Below, in pieces: positions 8,352 through 17,336 of a DNA stretch of 64,000 nt (position 1 is the first letter of the stretch; each line of letters starts with the position of its first letter). The stretch lies in the NCBI RefSeq assembly GCF_023715535.1, contig NZ_JAMBOI010000006.1:62001-126000 (forward strand), read 5' to 3'. The position numbers and the translations under genes are program-made. Source of the stretch: Sporosarcina luteola. Lineage in GTDB: Bacteria > Bacillota > Bacilli > Bacillales_A > Planococcaceae. The notes beneath the pieces are model-generated. The model was not told the origin of the DNA and made no database searches. It saw nothing but the letters and a program-made list of their open reading frames with translations.

Positions 8352-9284
8352 TCAACTTCTCTTGACGCTTCCTGATACAAGGATGGATCCTAATATCACG
8401 ATGATCGCGCCTATGATAAATTGTAAATTTACTGCCGTCCCGATAAACACAATTTCGGTTAGGATTGCCCAAAACACATACGTATTGTTAAGTGATTGCC
8501 CCCTGGCTGCTCCAATTAAATCAATTGATGAGTAGTATAAGGAATAGTTAAGAGTTCCTAAAAGTCCCGCGATGACGATGACCCATACGATGCTTGATGT
8601 TGCCGCTTCAAATACTAGAGGATAGCCACCCATCAATGGAACAAGGATAACTCCATAACTAAGGGCTGAAGTGATTTGCCGAATATTAATCGCATACAGC
8701 GGCACGACTTCTTTTCCTCTCATTCCCCAAGCACCGATCACACCTTCGAGCCCCCAAAAGATGGCTGCCCCTAATGAAAACAATATCCCGATGAAAAAGG
8801 TGCTCTCAGTATCGAACTTCGTTGGCACATATGCCAATATAATGACGCCAATAATGCTCAATACAACGCCGGACCATGTTCTTCCGTTCATTTTCTCCTT
8901 CAAAAAAAAGAAAGCAAGCACTGCTCCTATGCCAGGAAATATTGATGCAATGCTTGCTGCGTACGTTACTCCGGCGTACTGAATCCCAAGAAAATAAAAA
9001 CTCATAGCCAACGGTCCGCCTGCCAATGCACCCATCACTAAAATAGCGCCACTCTTCGTTTTATAAAGCTTTAAGACATTAATAAATTCCCCTTTAACAA
9101 TCATCAGCAACGAAATCCAAATTGCAGAAAAAAAGTCATGCATGAAAGCAGCAATTATTGGGGCTAGCATGACGAACTCTTTAAAAGGCGTACTCGCGAT
9201 AATTATACCAATTATTACAGTGTCTACTCCCCACGCTATCGCGGAAGTAGCCCCTAGGCCTATACCTTTAGCACTTTTTCTCAT
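8352..9284 (-). CDS. EamA/DMT-superfamily transporter
   Basis: 310-residue integral membrane protein with ten hydrophobic segments in two EamA repeats (for example GLGATSAIAWGVDTVIIGIIIAS at the start and GAAIFWGLEGVIGAWG opening the second half). A member of the drug/metabolite transporter superfamily; the exported or imported compound is unknown. ATG at 9284 follows AGAGG. It is flanked on both sides by copies of the inverted-repeat element. Confidence 0.85.
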   Translation of the reverse strand: MRKSAKGIGLGATSAIAWGVDTVIIGIIIASTPFKEFVMLAPIIAAFMHDFFSAIWISLLMIVKGEFINVLKLYKTKSGAILVMGALAGGPLAMSFYFLGIQYAGVTYAASIASIFPGIGAVLAFFFLKEKMNGRTWSGVVLSIIGVIILAYVPTKFDTESTFFIGILFSLGAAIFWGLEGVIGAWGMRGKEVVPLYAINIRQITSALSYGVILVPLMGGYPLVFEAATSSIVWVIVIAGLLGTLNYSLYYSSIDLIGAARGQSLNNTYVFWAILTEIVFIGTAVNLQFIIGAIIVILGSILVSGSVKRS

Positions 9285-9375
9285 CAATTTTACCTCTTCT
9301 CAAAAATCATCATATATACAATCCACTCCTTCTTAATTTGTCTATCATTGAGAATATTATACTTCCCAAATTTGG

Positions 9376-9521
9376 GGTGCCTGTGCAGCAAACTATTCTG
9401 CCTATTCACTACAATTGAGTAAAAAAAATAAAGAAACCAACAGATTCAATGATCAGTCAGCTTCTTTATGAGTTTTTATACGAATAGTTGAATTGTCATA
9501 AATGCACCTTGCACAGGCACC
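9376..9521. repeat. Inverted-repeat interspersed element, copy B
   Basis: 146 bp with GGTGCCTGTGCAGCA at the left end and TGCACCTTGCACAGGCACC at the right, same ends and length as copy A. The interior contains an imperfect hairpin. The right side is followed by GACACAATGGCACCGACACAAT, a short tandem of the edge sequence. Confidence 0.8.
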
Positions 9522-9545
9522 GACACAATGGCACCGACACAATTT

Positions 9546-9992
9546 CTAATTGTCCTGCTTAAATAGTTTGGCGAGGAGGGAGAGAGGGCTTTTCTTAGTG
9601 CTTTTTTGTGGCTCCGTAGAGGAATTTTCTCTGGTTATAAAGATTTCCTCTTTATTGATAGCATGGTCATATGCCAGGATTAGGCCTATTTCAGTTTCAT
9701 GTTCTTGATTTGTAACATATCTGTAAGATACATCATATTTGGAAGCAATCTTGGTGTATTTTGACAGCACTCGATAGTGAATATTGCCATTCAAGTATAG
9801 ACGGGCCTCTCTATTTTCCTTGATGGCCTCTTCGACTTGTTTGTATACTCCCTTTTCCCTCACCTGCTCTTTTGTAAGTGCAATGACAATGCGTTCACGG
9901 ATTGATCCGAGGAATTTCCGCCGTTCGTCTGGTTTCGTTACTCTCGGGCCATAGATCCCTTCCTGAAGATAATCATCAATATTACCAGACAT
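9546..9992 (-). CDS. yueI: YueI-family protein (DUF1694)
   Basis: 148 residues. MSGNIDDYLQEGIYGPRVTK, RKFLGSIRERIVIALTKEQV and YLNGNIHYRVLSKY are typical of the YueI/DUF1694 family, a Firmicute-specific protein of unknown function. The C terminus is Ser/Lys rich. Start ATG with GGAGG. It lies just downstream of the carbamate kinase but behind a terminator, so it is probably transcribed separately. Confidence 0.82.
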   Translation of the reverse strand: MSGNIDDYLQEGIYGPRVTKPDERRKFLGSIRERIVIALTKEQVREKGVYKQVEEAIKENREARLYLNGNIHYRVLSKYTKIASKYDVSYRYVTNQEHETEIGLILAYDHAINKEEIFITRENSSTEPQKSTKKSPLSLLAKLFKQDN

Positions 9993-10047
9993 CGAAATAC
10001 CTCCTATTTTAATGTCCTTATCCTCAATTATATTTTCTAATGATATA

Positions 10048-10073
10048 CAAAAGACAGCTACTAGAGCTGTCTC
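10048..10073 (-). terminator. Terminator of the allantoin (all) operon
   Basis: Minus strand GACAGCT, CTAGT loop, AGCTGTC then CTTTTG, ten bases past the carbamate kinase stop. It closes the allC-to-arcC operon. Confidence 0.75.
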
Positions 10074-10082
10074 TTGGTTCTA

Positions 10083-11021
10083 TTATAGAGTTACACGCGT
10101 TCCTGTTTTGCCTTCAAGTGCGTCTTGAAGTTTGTCCATTGAAGTGATAACGACGTTTTTGCCGCCTTTTTCTAAGAACATGATCGCTGCTTCGATTTTA
10201 GGACCCATGCTTCCTTTCGGGAAGTGGCCTTCATCCATATAGCGAAGTGCTTCTTCAACGGTCATTTCGAATAGGTTCTCTTGTTGTGGAGTACCGAAGT
10301 TGATTGCTACTTGCTCAACGCCAGTAAGGATGAACAAGTAATCAGCATTGATTTCTGCAGCTAATAGCGCACTTGCGAAGTCTTTATCGATAACAGCGTC
10401 TGTACCTTTCAGCATGCCGTTTTCTTCGACAACAGGGATTCCGCCGCCGCCAGCTGTGATGACAATGATTTCTTTGTCAAGTAGAGCTTGGATAGCGTCT
10501 TTCTCAACAATTGTAACCGGTTTTGGAGAAGCAACAACGCGTCTGTATCCACGTCCGCTGTCCTCGATGTAATCGATTTTTTCTGTTTCAAGAACTTTGT
10601 CCAACTCTTCTTGTGTGTAGAATGGACCGATCGGTTTTGTCGGGTTAGCGAAAGCCGGATCGTCTTGAGAAACAACCGATTGTGTAACGATTGTCGCAAC
10701 TGGTCGTTGGATATTACGCTCTACCATTTTGTTTCTGAACGCTTGTTGAATCAAGTAACCTAAGTTCCCTTGCGTTTCAGCATCCAGTACATCAAGCGGG
10801 AAAGCTGGAACAACAGATTCCGCCATTTGGTTTTTGATTAATGAATTACCTACTTGCGGGCCGTTTCCGTGAGTGATGACAACTGTATTTCCTTGTTCGA
10901 TCAAGTCAAGAACAGGTTCACAGCTTTCATTGATGTTTTGGATTTGCTCTTCAAGTGTACCTTTTTGGCCTTCTTTAATGATGGCGTTTCCGCCGATAGC
11001 TAATACAACTTTTTTACTCAT
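10083..11021 (-). CDS. arcC: Carbamate kinase (ArcC/AllK type)
   Basis: Transfers phosphate from carbamoyl phosphate to ADP, giving ATP, CO2 and ammonia. 312 residues, standard length, with VLAIGGNAI at the N terminus, THGNGPQVGN, and TAGGGGIPV in the amino acid kinase fold. It is last in a run allC-allE-allD-allD-fdrA-ylbE-arcC that parallels the E. coli allantoin cluster ending in ybcF, so its carbamoyl phosphate comes from oxalurate rather than citrulline. It would correspond to the gene called allK there. No arginine deiminase genes are nearby. Confidence 0.93.
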   Translation of the reverse strand: MSKKVVLAIGGNAIIKEGQKGTLEEQIQNINESCEPVLDLIEQGNTVVITHGNGPQVGNSLIKNQMAESVVPAFPLDVLDAETQGNLGYLIQQAFRNKMVERNIQRPVATIVTQSVVSQDDPAFANPTKPIGPFYTQEELDKVLETEKIDYIEDSGRGYRRVVASPKPVTIVEKDAIQALLDKEIIVITAGGGGIPVVEENGMLKGTDAVIDKDFASALLAAEINADYLFILTGVEQVAINFGTPQQENLFEMTVEEALRYMDEGHFPKGSMGPKIEAAIMFLEKGGKNVVITSMDKLQDALEGKTGTRVTL

Positions 11022-11110
11022 CGATAACTCTCCTTTGATTAAGAAAAAATAAACTACAGATCAAGTCAAACCGTTAGGAGTTAAAATGAAACCCCTTCAT
11101 TTTATCACAG

Positions 11111-11148
11111 AAAAGAGGAGAGGAACTAGCTTACAACCATTCCTCTCC
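11111..11148 (-). terminator. Internal terminator-like hairpin between allG and arcC
   Basis: Minus strand GGAGAGGAA, 14-base loop, TTCCTCTCC followed by TCTTTTCTGTG. It lies inside the 139-base gap between two genes of one operon, so it probably lowers, rather than stops, arcC transcription. Confidence 0.6.
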
Positions 11149-11159
11149 ACATAAAATCA

Positions 11160-12434
11160 TTATTCCGCTTCGATTAAGCCAAGCTTCACTGCGTAAGCAT
11201 CGATTGCTTTTTCAAAGGCAGCCAATGGAGCACGAACAGTACCTGCACCGATTTGGCCAACGCCAGCTTCTTTGTGAGCGATACCCGTGTTGATAACCGG
11301 CTCGATTCCTGTTTCAACTACTTTACGTGCATCGATTCCTAGGCAAGAACCTTTGAAGTCCCAAGTAGGAATTGAGAAGTTCGGGTTGTGATCGATACAA
11401 ATATCCATCATATCGTTACTTGTGTTAACAGCATCGTCCATACCGCCGGCACCTACGAAACGTGTAACACCAGGAGCAGCGATCATTGCCATACCGCCGA
11501 CACCGAATGTTTCAGTGATTGCACTGTCACCCATGTCCTTACAAGCCATGTCTTGGTCGTATCCTGTGAAGAACAGACCTTGCGGCGTGTTAACCGGTGC
11601 TGTGAACCATTGATCGCCCATGCCTGCGATACGGATTCCGAACTCATATCCGTTACGGCACATTGCAGTTACAACTGTACCATGTTGGATTTGTCTAGCT
11701 GAGTCCATAACCGCTTTTGTTGAAGCCATTGCAATGTTCAAGAAGTACTGATCTGTGTCAGCTAGGAATTGAATGACATCTTGTTTGTCTTTTTCATCGA
11801 CATCAGTTTGTAGAATGAATGGAACGATGTCTTTCAAGAAAATTAGTGAACCGGCAATATTACGTTGGTGGAACTCGTCACCCATTGTAATTGCTCTAGC
11901 CATCATTACGTTGACGTTTAGGCCGTCACCTTTAATATGAAGAGCTTTGGATAGAGTTGGACCAAGAACATCTCTAAACCAGTTTAGGCGGTTGATAACT
12001 TCTTCTGAGTACGCACCGAAACGAAGTACTGCACCGATTCCTTCGTTCATTGTGCAATAAGCGCGATTTCCGCCGTCACGGTTTTCCGCAACGAGAACCG
12101 GCATGCTTCCAGAAGTGATTCCACCCATTGGACCTACTGCATTTACATGGTGACAAGGAATGAATTCAACTTCACCGTTTTCAAGCATAGCACGAGCATC
12201 ATCAGCGTTCGTTGCCCAGCCTTCAAACAATGCAGCACCGATACAAGATCCTTGCATTGGGCTTGTCATGTTTTCCCACTTAATAGGTGGTCCTGCATGA
12301 AGTAATACTTTTCCATTTAATTCTTCAATAACAGATTTTGCTGGAACTACATCCGTTAAAAATGGTGCACCTGATACAACTTTATCGATAACCGCTCGGT
12401 TTGCTTCATCAATCGTTTTAAATTGTCCGTACAT
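11160..12434 (-). CDS. allG: Oxamate carbamoyltransferase subunit AllG (YlbE, DUF1116)
   Basis: 424-residue DUF1116 protein. Reads MYGQFKTIDEANRAVIDKV, VLLHAGPPIKWENM, PMGGITSGSMPV, GFGIRIAGMGD-like GIRIAGMGDQWFTAP and AAPGVTRFVGAGG. In E. coli, AllF, AllG and AllH together form oxamic transcarbamylase, which phosphorolyses oxalurate to oxamate and carbamoyl phosphate. Here it sits 60 bases behind fdrA with AGGAGG at its start. The role is taken from the family and context. Confidence 0.9.
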   Translation of the reverse strand: MYGQFKTIDEANRAVIDKVVSGAPFLTDVVPAKSVIEELNGKVLLHAGPPIKWENMTSPMQGSCIGAALFEGWATNADDARAMLENGEVEFIPCHHVNAVGPMGGITSGSMPVLVAENRDGGNRAYCTMNEGIGAVLRFGAYSEEVINRLNWFRDVLGPTLSKALHIKGDGLNVNVMMARAITMGDEFHQRNIAGSLIFLKDIVPFILQTDVDEKDKQDVIQFLADTDQYFLNIAMASTKAVMDSARQIQHGTVVTAMCRNGYEFGIRIAGMGDQWFTAPVNTPQGLFFTGYDQDMACKDMGDSAITETFGVGGMAMIAAPGVTRFVGAGGMDDAVNTSNDMMDICIDHNPNFSIPTWDFKGSCLGIDARKVVETGIEPVINTGIAHKEAGVGQIGAGTVRAPLAAFEKAIDAYAVKLGLIEAE

Positions 12435-12494
12435 TTGGTTTCCTCCTGAAAAATCAATATTTCTAAAAAAGATTATCTAATTTTGAACCCTGGC

Positions 12495-14243
12495 TTACTT
12501 AAGGAGGCTCAAGATTTTGCGCAATCTTGGATTTCCGCCTGCAACTGGACGCCAGTCATATTGAACAACTCTGCCGCCGTTTGCTGTAACCGAATTAGTG
12601 AAGCTCTTCAAACCAACGTTAACAACGCTCGGCTTTTCGTTCATTAGTTTTTCGATTGCTTCTGAAACTGTAAAGTCTACATTTGCAGCCTCTACTGTAG
12701 CAGGAACAATTTCTTTAGTTCCTTCTTCAACTTGAATGCCAAGCATCGCCAAAGCAGTTAGAGTTGCTTGGTTATTGCTTTCACGGATGATAACGCCAGC
12801 TTTTTCAAGTTTCGCTTTTTGCTCGTCGATGTCTTGTGGATCTTGATCCGTACCACAAACAGTTGCAACGAAGTAGACGTTTCTGCCATTTGCTTTTGTT
12901 TCGTTTTGGATCTTTTCGATACCTGGAAGCAAAGCGCCTGCCATATCCTCATGTGCACCGTAACCAAGAACAACATCAAATAGGATGACTGCTGTTGATT
13001 CATCTTGTGCTGCTTTTTGGAAGAACTGGATTCTTGTATCCGGGTCGATCATTGGGTGCGGTTTTCCTTGTGTGTAAATATCGTCACCAAGGTCGATTAT
13101 TTCAAAACCGTCAGCATTTAGAAGGTAGCCCGCTTGGTCATGGTCAGTTTCTCCAAGATTCAAGCCTCTGCTGATCAACGTAGCTGCTTCATATCCAAGC
13201 GTACCGCCGGAATAAAGACCCTTTATTGTTTTCTGTTCAGGTTTCAAGTCAACTGCAGGTACTTCGTCTTCAAGGTGATTGTAATTTGATTTGATTTCGT
13301 TGCCTTTTACTAGATCTACAGCAAGTGCTGCTGTCTCTTCTAGTGTGTTTGCATAGTAGACATTTCCTTCATGGTTATGCGGCTCTTCTCCAAGGAAGAT
13401 TGCAACAACCGGTTTTGAAATGCTGTGCAACAATTGGACAACTTCGTCACGGACTTCTTTTGCAGGTGGCTTAGAGATAAGTGTGATCACTTCTGTTTGG
13501 TTATGCTGAGCCAATGCTTTCAGGCCATCAAGCATCGTGATTGCACCGATCTTGTCAGCAAGGTCGCGGCCGCCAGTACCAATTGCATGGCTTACACCAG
13601 CGCCTAGACGATCGATTTCAGTCGTAACTTCTTGGATTCCTGTTCCGGAAGCTCCGATGACTCCGATTTTCCCTGTTTTAACTACGTTTGCGAATGCAAG
13701 AGGAACACCGGAAACGATGACTGTACCAGCGTCAGGACCCATTACGAGAAGACCTTTTTCATGCGCCTTTTCTTTGATGCGTCGCTCATCTTCAATCGTT
13801 ACGTTATCACTGAAAATCATGACGTGCATATCTCTGTCAAGCGCTTTTTCCGCTTCTTCAGCAGCGTATTGTCCTGGTGTAGAGATAACAGCAATATTTG
13901 CATCAGGAAGTGCATTCACAGCTTTGTCCCAAGAGTTAACCGTTTCAAAAGCTTCTTTACCAGCGCTAATTGCTTGGTTGCTTAGATAGTTATCGATTTC
14001 CTCGAGTACTTCTTCAATTTTCTCTTCCTGTTCCGTATCTACAACGATACACATATCATTTGAAGCGGCATTATCTAGTTCTTCAGTGTAAAGATCCGCA
14101 GCTTTGAGGATATCCTTGTTAGCAGGTGTTCCCATCATAATTTGAACTTTAGTAATGCCTTCCATTGTTGAAATTTTATTCGTGAGAAGCATTAGGTTAA
14201 CTGAATCCTGGTATGAATTCTGTTTTACGATCGTATAAAGCAT
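12495..14243 (-). CDS. allF: Oxamate carbamoyltransferase subunit AllF (FdrA)
   Basis: 582 residues from the ATG at 14243 (MLYTIVKQNSYQDSVNLMLL), with AGAGGTG nine bases upstream; a GTG at 14255 lies inside that site. The layout is the acyl-CoA-synthetase/succinyl-CoA-ligase-like FdrA fold: a CoA-binding-like domain (GPDAGTVIVSGVPLAFANVV, GASGTGIQEVTTEIDRLG) and a ligase-like C-terminal half (YSGGTLGYEA, DPDTRIQFF). Works with AllG and AllH to split oxalurate. Second last steps of the same operon. Confidence 0.9.
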   Translation of the reverse strand: MLYTIVKQNSYQDSVNLMLLTNKISTMEGITKVQIMMGTPANKDILKAADLYTEELDNAASNDMCIVVDTEQEEKIEEVLEEIDNYLSNQAISAGKEAFETVNSWDKAVNALPDANIAVISTPGQYAAEEAEKALDRDMHVMIFSDNVTIEDERRIKEKAHEKGLLVMGPDAGTVIVSGVPLAFANVVKTGKIGVIGASGTGIQEVTTEIDRLGAGVSHAIGTGGRDLADKIGAITMLDGLKALAQHNQTEVITLISKPPAKEVRDEVVQLLHSISKPVVAIFLGEEPHNHEGNVYYANTLEETAALAVDLVKGNEIKSNYNHLEDEVPAVDLKPEQKTIKGLYSGGTLGYEAATLISRGLNLGETDHDQAGYLLNADGFEIIDLGDDIYTQGKPHPMIDPDTRIQFFQKAAQDESTAVILFDVVLGYGAHEDMAGALLPGIEKIQNETKANGRNVYFVATVCGTDQDPQDIDEQKAKLEKAGVIIRESNNQATLTALAMLGIQVEEGTKEIVPATVEAANVDFTVSEAIEKLMNEKPSVVNVGLKSFTNSVTANGGRVVQYDWRPVAGGNPRLRKILSLLK

Positions 14244-14288
14244 GTTTTCACGCACCTCTTAAATTATTTTTTTGTAAAATCCGCACAG

Positions 14289-14320
14289 AAAAGGGGGTGG
14301 CCACTTAGTTGACCACCCTT
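14289..14320 (-). terminator. Internal terminator-like hairpin between allD and allF
   Basis: Minus strand AAGGGTGGTC, loop, GGCCACCCCC then TTTTCTGTG, in the 80-base gap between the downstream allD copy and fdrA. Inside an operon, so probably an attenuator or mRNA-processing stem. Confidence 0.6.
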
Positions 14321-14335
14321 TATCTTTAAAAAGTC

Positions 14336-15385
14336 TTACTCAGCAAAAGGGCTTTTATTATCAAACGCATTGTTGTGAACAACATCTGAAGTTAAGTATT
14401 CATAAATGTGATCTACAATTTCAATGCCATTTTCCTCGTACTGCTTCTCCCTTTCGGCACTTCTTTGTCCAGGGTAGGAAACATGATCGAAACCAGGAGC
14501 AGGCTTAATGTTATTGAGATCTTGCATCGTTGTCGCAATGCTTTCTTGGAACGCGCCTAATCCTGTAAAGAATTCCGGATTGATGACAATGTGAAGCTGT
14601 CCAAGATTTCGATATTCGGTGAGATCATGGTACATGGAGGACACTTTGTTTCCAAAAGGAAGTCCAAGCAGAATTCCGGATAAGACGTCCACCATCATCA
14701 TGAGTCCGTATCCTTTTGGTCCCGCAATCGGTACCAATGCATTCACTTTAAATGGATCAGTAGTCGGGTGTCCTTCACTATCAACTGCCCATGTATCAGG
14801 AATGGATTCGTTTTTTGAACGTGCATGGAGAATTTTCCCCCAAGCTTGAACGGTTGTAGCCATATCAAATGTAATATTCTTACCGTCTTTGCCTGGTGCA
14901 GCAAAAGCGATCGGGTTTGTTCCGTAATAAGGCTCTGCTCCGCCAAAAGGAACGACCATCGGATCTGATTGACAAACTGAAATGCCAATCAAATTCTCAT
15001 TTGCAGCTTGTTGAACAAAATAGGAAAGTGCGCCGCTATGACCGATTCTTCTCACGCCGACAACAGCAACTCCGTTTTCTTTTGCCATTTGAATTGCTTC
15101 GTCCATTGCCAATTTAGCAGCGACATGCCCTACACCGTTATCACCATCAAAAATGGCTGTAACAGGACCCGTCTTTTCAAATTCGAAATCAGGATTTGCA
15201 TTCAGTCCGCCTTTAGCAATTCGCTCTGCGTAATACTCTACACGCATAGCTCCATGGGAGTGGACTCCCCTGGCATCTGCGTGAACGAGCACGTCAGCAA
15301 CGCCGCGCGCATGATCCTCAGTCAATCCTGCTTTATGCAACTTCGTTGTAATCAACTCGTTCAACTGCTCACTACTTACTCTCAT
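14336..15385 (-). CDS. allD: Ureidoglycolate dehydrogenase, copy 1 (AllD/LDH2 family)
   Basis: NAD(P)-dependent oxidoreductase of the LDH2/MDG2 family that oxidises (S)-ureidoglycolate to oxalurate. 349 residues from the ATG at 15385 after GGGGTGAGCGGA. Family marks: GVHSHGAMRVEYYAERI, the catalytic-histidine region RRIGHSGALSYFVQQA, PYYGTNPIAFAAPG and GPKGYGLMMMVDVLSGIL. It is preceded by a second, clearly paralogous allD, so the locus holds a tandem duplication. C-terminal tail differs most (PGQRSAEREKQ versus PGQNNDVVIED). Confidence 0.88.
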   Translation of the reverse strand: MRVSSEQLNELITTKLHKAGLTEDHARGVADVLVHADARGVHSHGAMRVEYYAERIAKGGLNANPDFEFEKTGPVTAIFDGDNGVGHVAAKLAMDEAIQMAKENGVAVVGVRRIGHSGALSYFVQQAANENLIGISVCQSDPMVVPFGGAEPYYGTNPIAFAAPGKDGKNITFDMATTVQAWGKILHARSKNESIPDTWAVDSEGHPTTDPFKVNALVPIAGPKGYGLMMMVDVLSGILLGLPFGNKVSSMYHDLTEYRNLGQLHIVINPEFFTGLGAFQESIATTMQDLNNIKPAPGFDHVSYPGQRSAEREKQYEENGIEIVDHIYEYLTSDVVHNNAFDNKSPFAE

Positions 15386-15439
15386 TCCGCTCACCCCTAT
15401 TAAGTTTTACACCGATGCTCTCTATTTAAAGAATGGATA

Positions 15440-16489
15440 TCATTCAGCGAATGGGTTCTTATGGTCATATTGATTATTATGGATGACATCCGATTTTAGA
15501 TACTCATAAATGTCATCGACAATCTCAATTCCATTTTCCTTATAATCCTCAATGACTACATCATTGTTTTGACCCGGGTAAAGGACTTTTGAAAAGCCTG
15601 GTGCCGGTTTGATCCCATTCAGGTCGTCCATCGTTTGGGTAATGTCATCTTTGAAAGATGCTAAACCTGTAAAGAATTCTGGATTGATGACAATATGAAG
15701 TTGCCCAAGCTTGCGGTATTCCGCCAAATCTTCGTACATTGACGAAACTTTATTGCCGAACGGAAGTCCGAGAAGGATGCCTGAGAGAACATCTACCATC
15801 ATTGCAAGGCCATAACCTTTTGGACCTGAGATTGGTAGTAAAGCATTGACGTTCATTGGATCTGTAGTTGGCTCCCCATTGTTGTCAACCGCCCACGTGT
15901 CAGGGATTGATTCGTTCTTGGAACGTGCATGAAGAATTTTACCCCACGCCTGAACAGTTGTTGCCATATCCAATGTAATCATCTTTCCGTTGCTGCTTGG
16001 CGCAGCGAAGGCAATCGGATTTGTACCGTAGTAAGGCTCAGCGCCGCCGAACGGAACAACCATTGGGTCTGATTGACAAACGGAGAAGCCGATCAGGTCA
16101 GCATCAGCCGCTTGGTTTGTGAAGTAGGAGATTGCTCCGCTATGAGAGATATCCCTAACGCCAATGATGGCAACTCCACTTTCTTTGGCCATTTTAATTG
16201 CTTCGTCCATAGCCAATTTCGCTGCTGTATGGCCGTTTCCGCCATCGCCGTGGAATATACCTGTTGCCGGGCCTGTTTTTTCAAATCTAAAGTCCGGGTT
16301 TGTGTTCATTCCACCCTTGGCGATGCGTTCAGCATAATATTCGACGCGCATTGCGCCATGGGAGTGAATGCCTCTCTCGTCGGCAAACGTTAGCACGTCT
16401 GCCGCGACATCAGCATGTTCCTCAATAAGGCCAGCTTTTTCAAGCTTTGTTTTAATTAGACCTTTCAAGTCATCTCTACTTACTCTCAT
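15440..16489 (-). CDS. allD: Ureidoglycolate dehydrogenase, copy 2 (AllD/LDH2 family)
   Basis: 349 residues, about three quarters identical by eye to the copy at 14336 along its whole length. Same marks: GIHSHGAMRVEYYAERI, RDISHSGAISYFTNQA, PYYGTNPIAFAAP and GPKGYGLAMMVDVLSGIL. In the stretch before the catalytic histidine it has VRDISHS where the other has VRRIGHS. ATG with AGAGGTGTC upstream; 25 bases behind allE. One copy may prefer a different 2-hydroxy acid, for which there is no direct evidence. Confidence 0.88.
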   Translation of the reverse strand: MRVSRDDLKGLIKTKLEKAGLIEEHADVAADVLTFADERGIHSHGAMRVEYYAERIAKGGMNTNPDFRFEKTGPATGIFHGDGGNGHTAAKLAMDEAIKMAKESGVAIIGVRDISHSGAISYFTNQAADADLIGFSVCQSDPMVVPFGGAEPYYGTNPIAFAAPSSNGKMITLDMATTVQAWGKILHARSKNESIPDTWAVDNNGEPTTDPMNVNALLPISGPKGYGLAMMVDVLSGILLGLPFGNKVSSMYEDLAEYRKLGQLHIVINPEFFTGLASFKDDITQTMDDLNGIKPAPGFSKVLYPGQNNDVVIEDYKENGIEIVDDIYEYLKSDVIHNNQYDHKNPFAE

Positions 16490-16513
16490 CTTGACACCTC
16501 TTTACTGGGATTA

Positions 16514-17281
16514 TTATAGTGATGCATCCCGATTACAATCTTTGGAATAGACATATGTCAAAGGCTCTCTGCCGACTGCATAAGCTGCTTGGTGCACATA
16601 TGGTGCCATGAAAATGTAATCGCCTTTTTTAACTGGAATCCATTCATTATCCAAGTTGTACATGCCTTCACCTGATAGCAAGTACGCGCCATGTCCTTGA
16701 TAATGTGTTTCTACGAATGGATGGCTTGCTGCAGGATCGAATGAAAGGATATGGAAGTTCATATCGAATTCAAGATCCAACGGCAATAGATCCTTCAAGT
16801 GAACGTTGTGCATATCGTCATAGTTCATGTACTCGATAGCATTCGCATGACCTGAAACAACCCATGGCTTGCGTCCATCTTTTAATGGGATGTGTTTTTG
16901 TTTGTATAGGAATAAACGGGAATCGCCGGACTCCATGTTTTCCAAGTACATTTTCACGCCTGGTGGGCAATATAGGTAGCCGCTCTCTTCAAGAATGAAC
17001 TCTTGGTCGTCAGCTTTCGCTTTCACTTTTCCGCTAATAACATAAACGAAGCTCTGTACGTCTTCTTCACCGCAGAAGCCTTCGCTGTTCTTGCCGCCTT
17101 CATGCATTGTAACCATGTAGTCGACAAAGCCCGCACCCAGTTTCGGTGAAGCTAAAATGGAGATTCTGCAATTTTCAAATCCAGGAATGACGTTATTCAC
17201 TAATCCTTCTGGAGCGATTAGCGCATATTGTCCTGGTTTAATAATTGACCTGCTTGAAAGTATATCTTGTGGATAACCCAT
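16514..17281 (-). CDS. allE: (S)-Ureidoglycine aminohydrolase AllE
   Basis: Bicupin enzyme that converts (S)-ureidoglycine to (S)-ureidoglycolate and ammonia, with manganese. 255 residues from the ATG at 17281 after AGAGGAG; a longer frame to 17368 would overlap allC and is discounted. Marks: SSRSIIKPGQYALIAPEGLVNN, YVISGKVKAKADDQEFIL in the first cupin, and SHPFVETHYQGHGAYLLSGEG with its metal-binding histidine/glutamate pattern in the second. Position directly after allC fits the pathway order. Confidence 0.92.
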   Translation of the reverse strand: MGYPQDILSSRSIIKPGQYALIAPEGLVNNVIPGFENCRISILASPKLGAGFVDYMVTMHEGGKNSEGFCGEEDVQSFVYVISGKVKAKADDQEFILEESGYLYCPPGVKMYLENMESGDSRLFLYKQKHIPLKDGRKPWVVSGHANAIEYMNYDDMHNVHLKDLLPLDLEFDMNFHILSFDPAASHPFVETHYQGHGAYLLSGEGMYNLDNEWIPVKKGDYIFMAPYVHQAAYAVGREPLTYVYSKDCNRDASL

Positions 17282-17336
17282 CGTTACATTCTCCTCTGTT
17301 TGTTTATATTTCCGGGCATACACCCGATTCAAAAAG

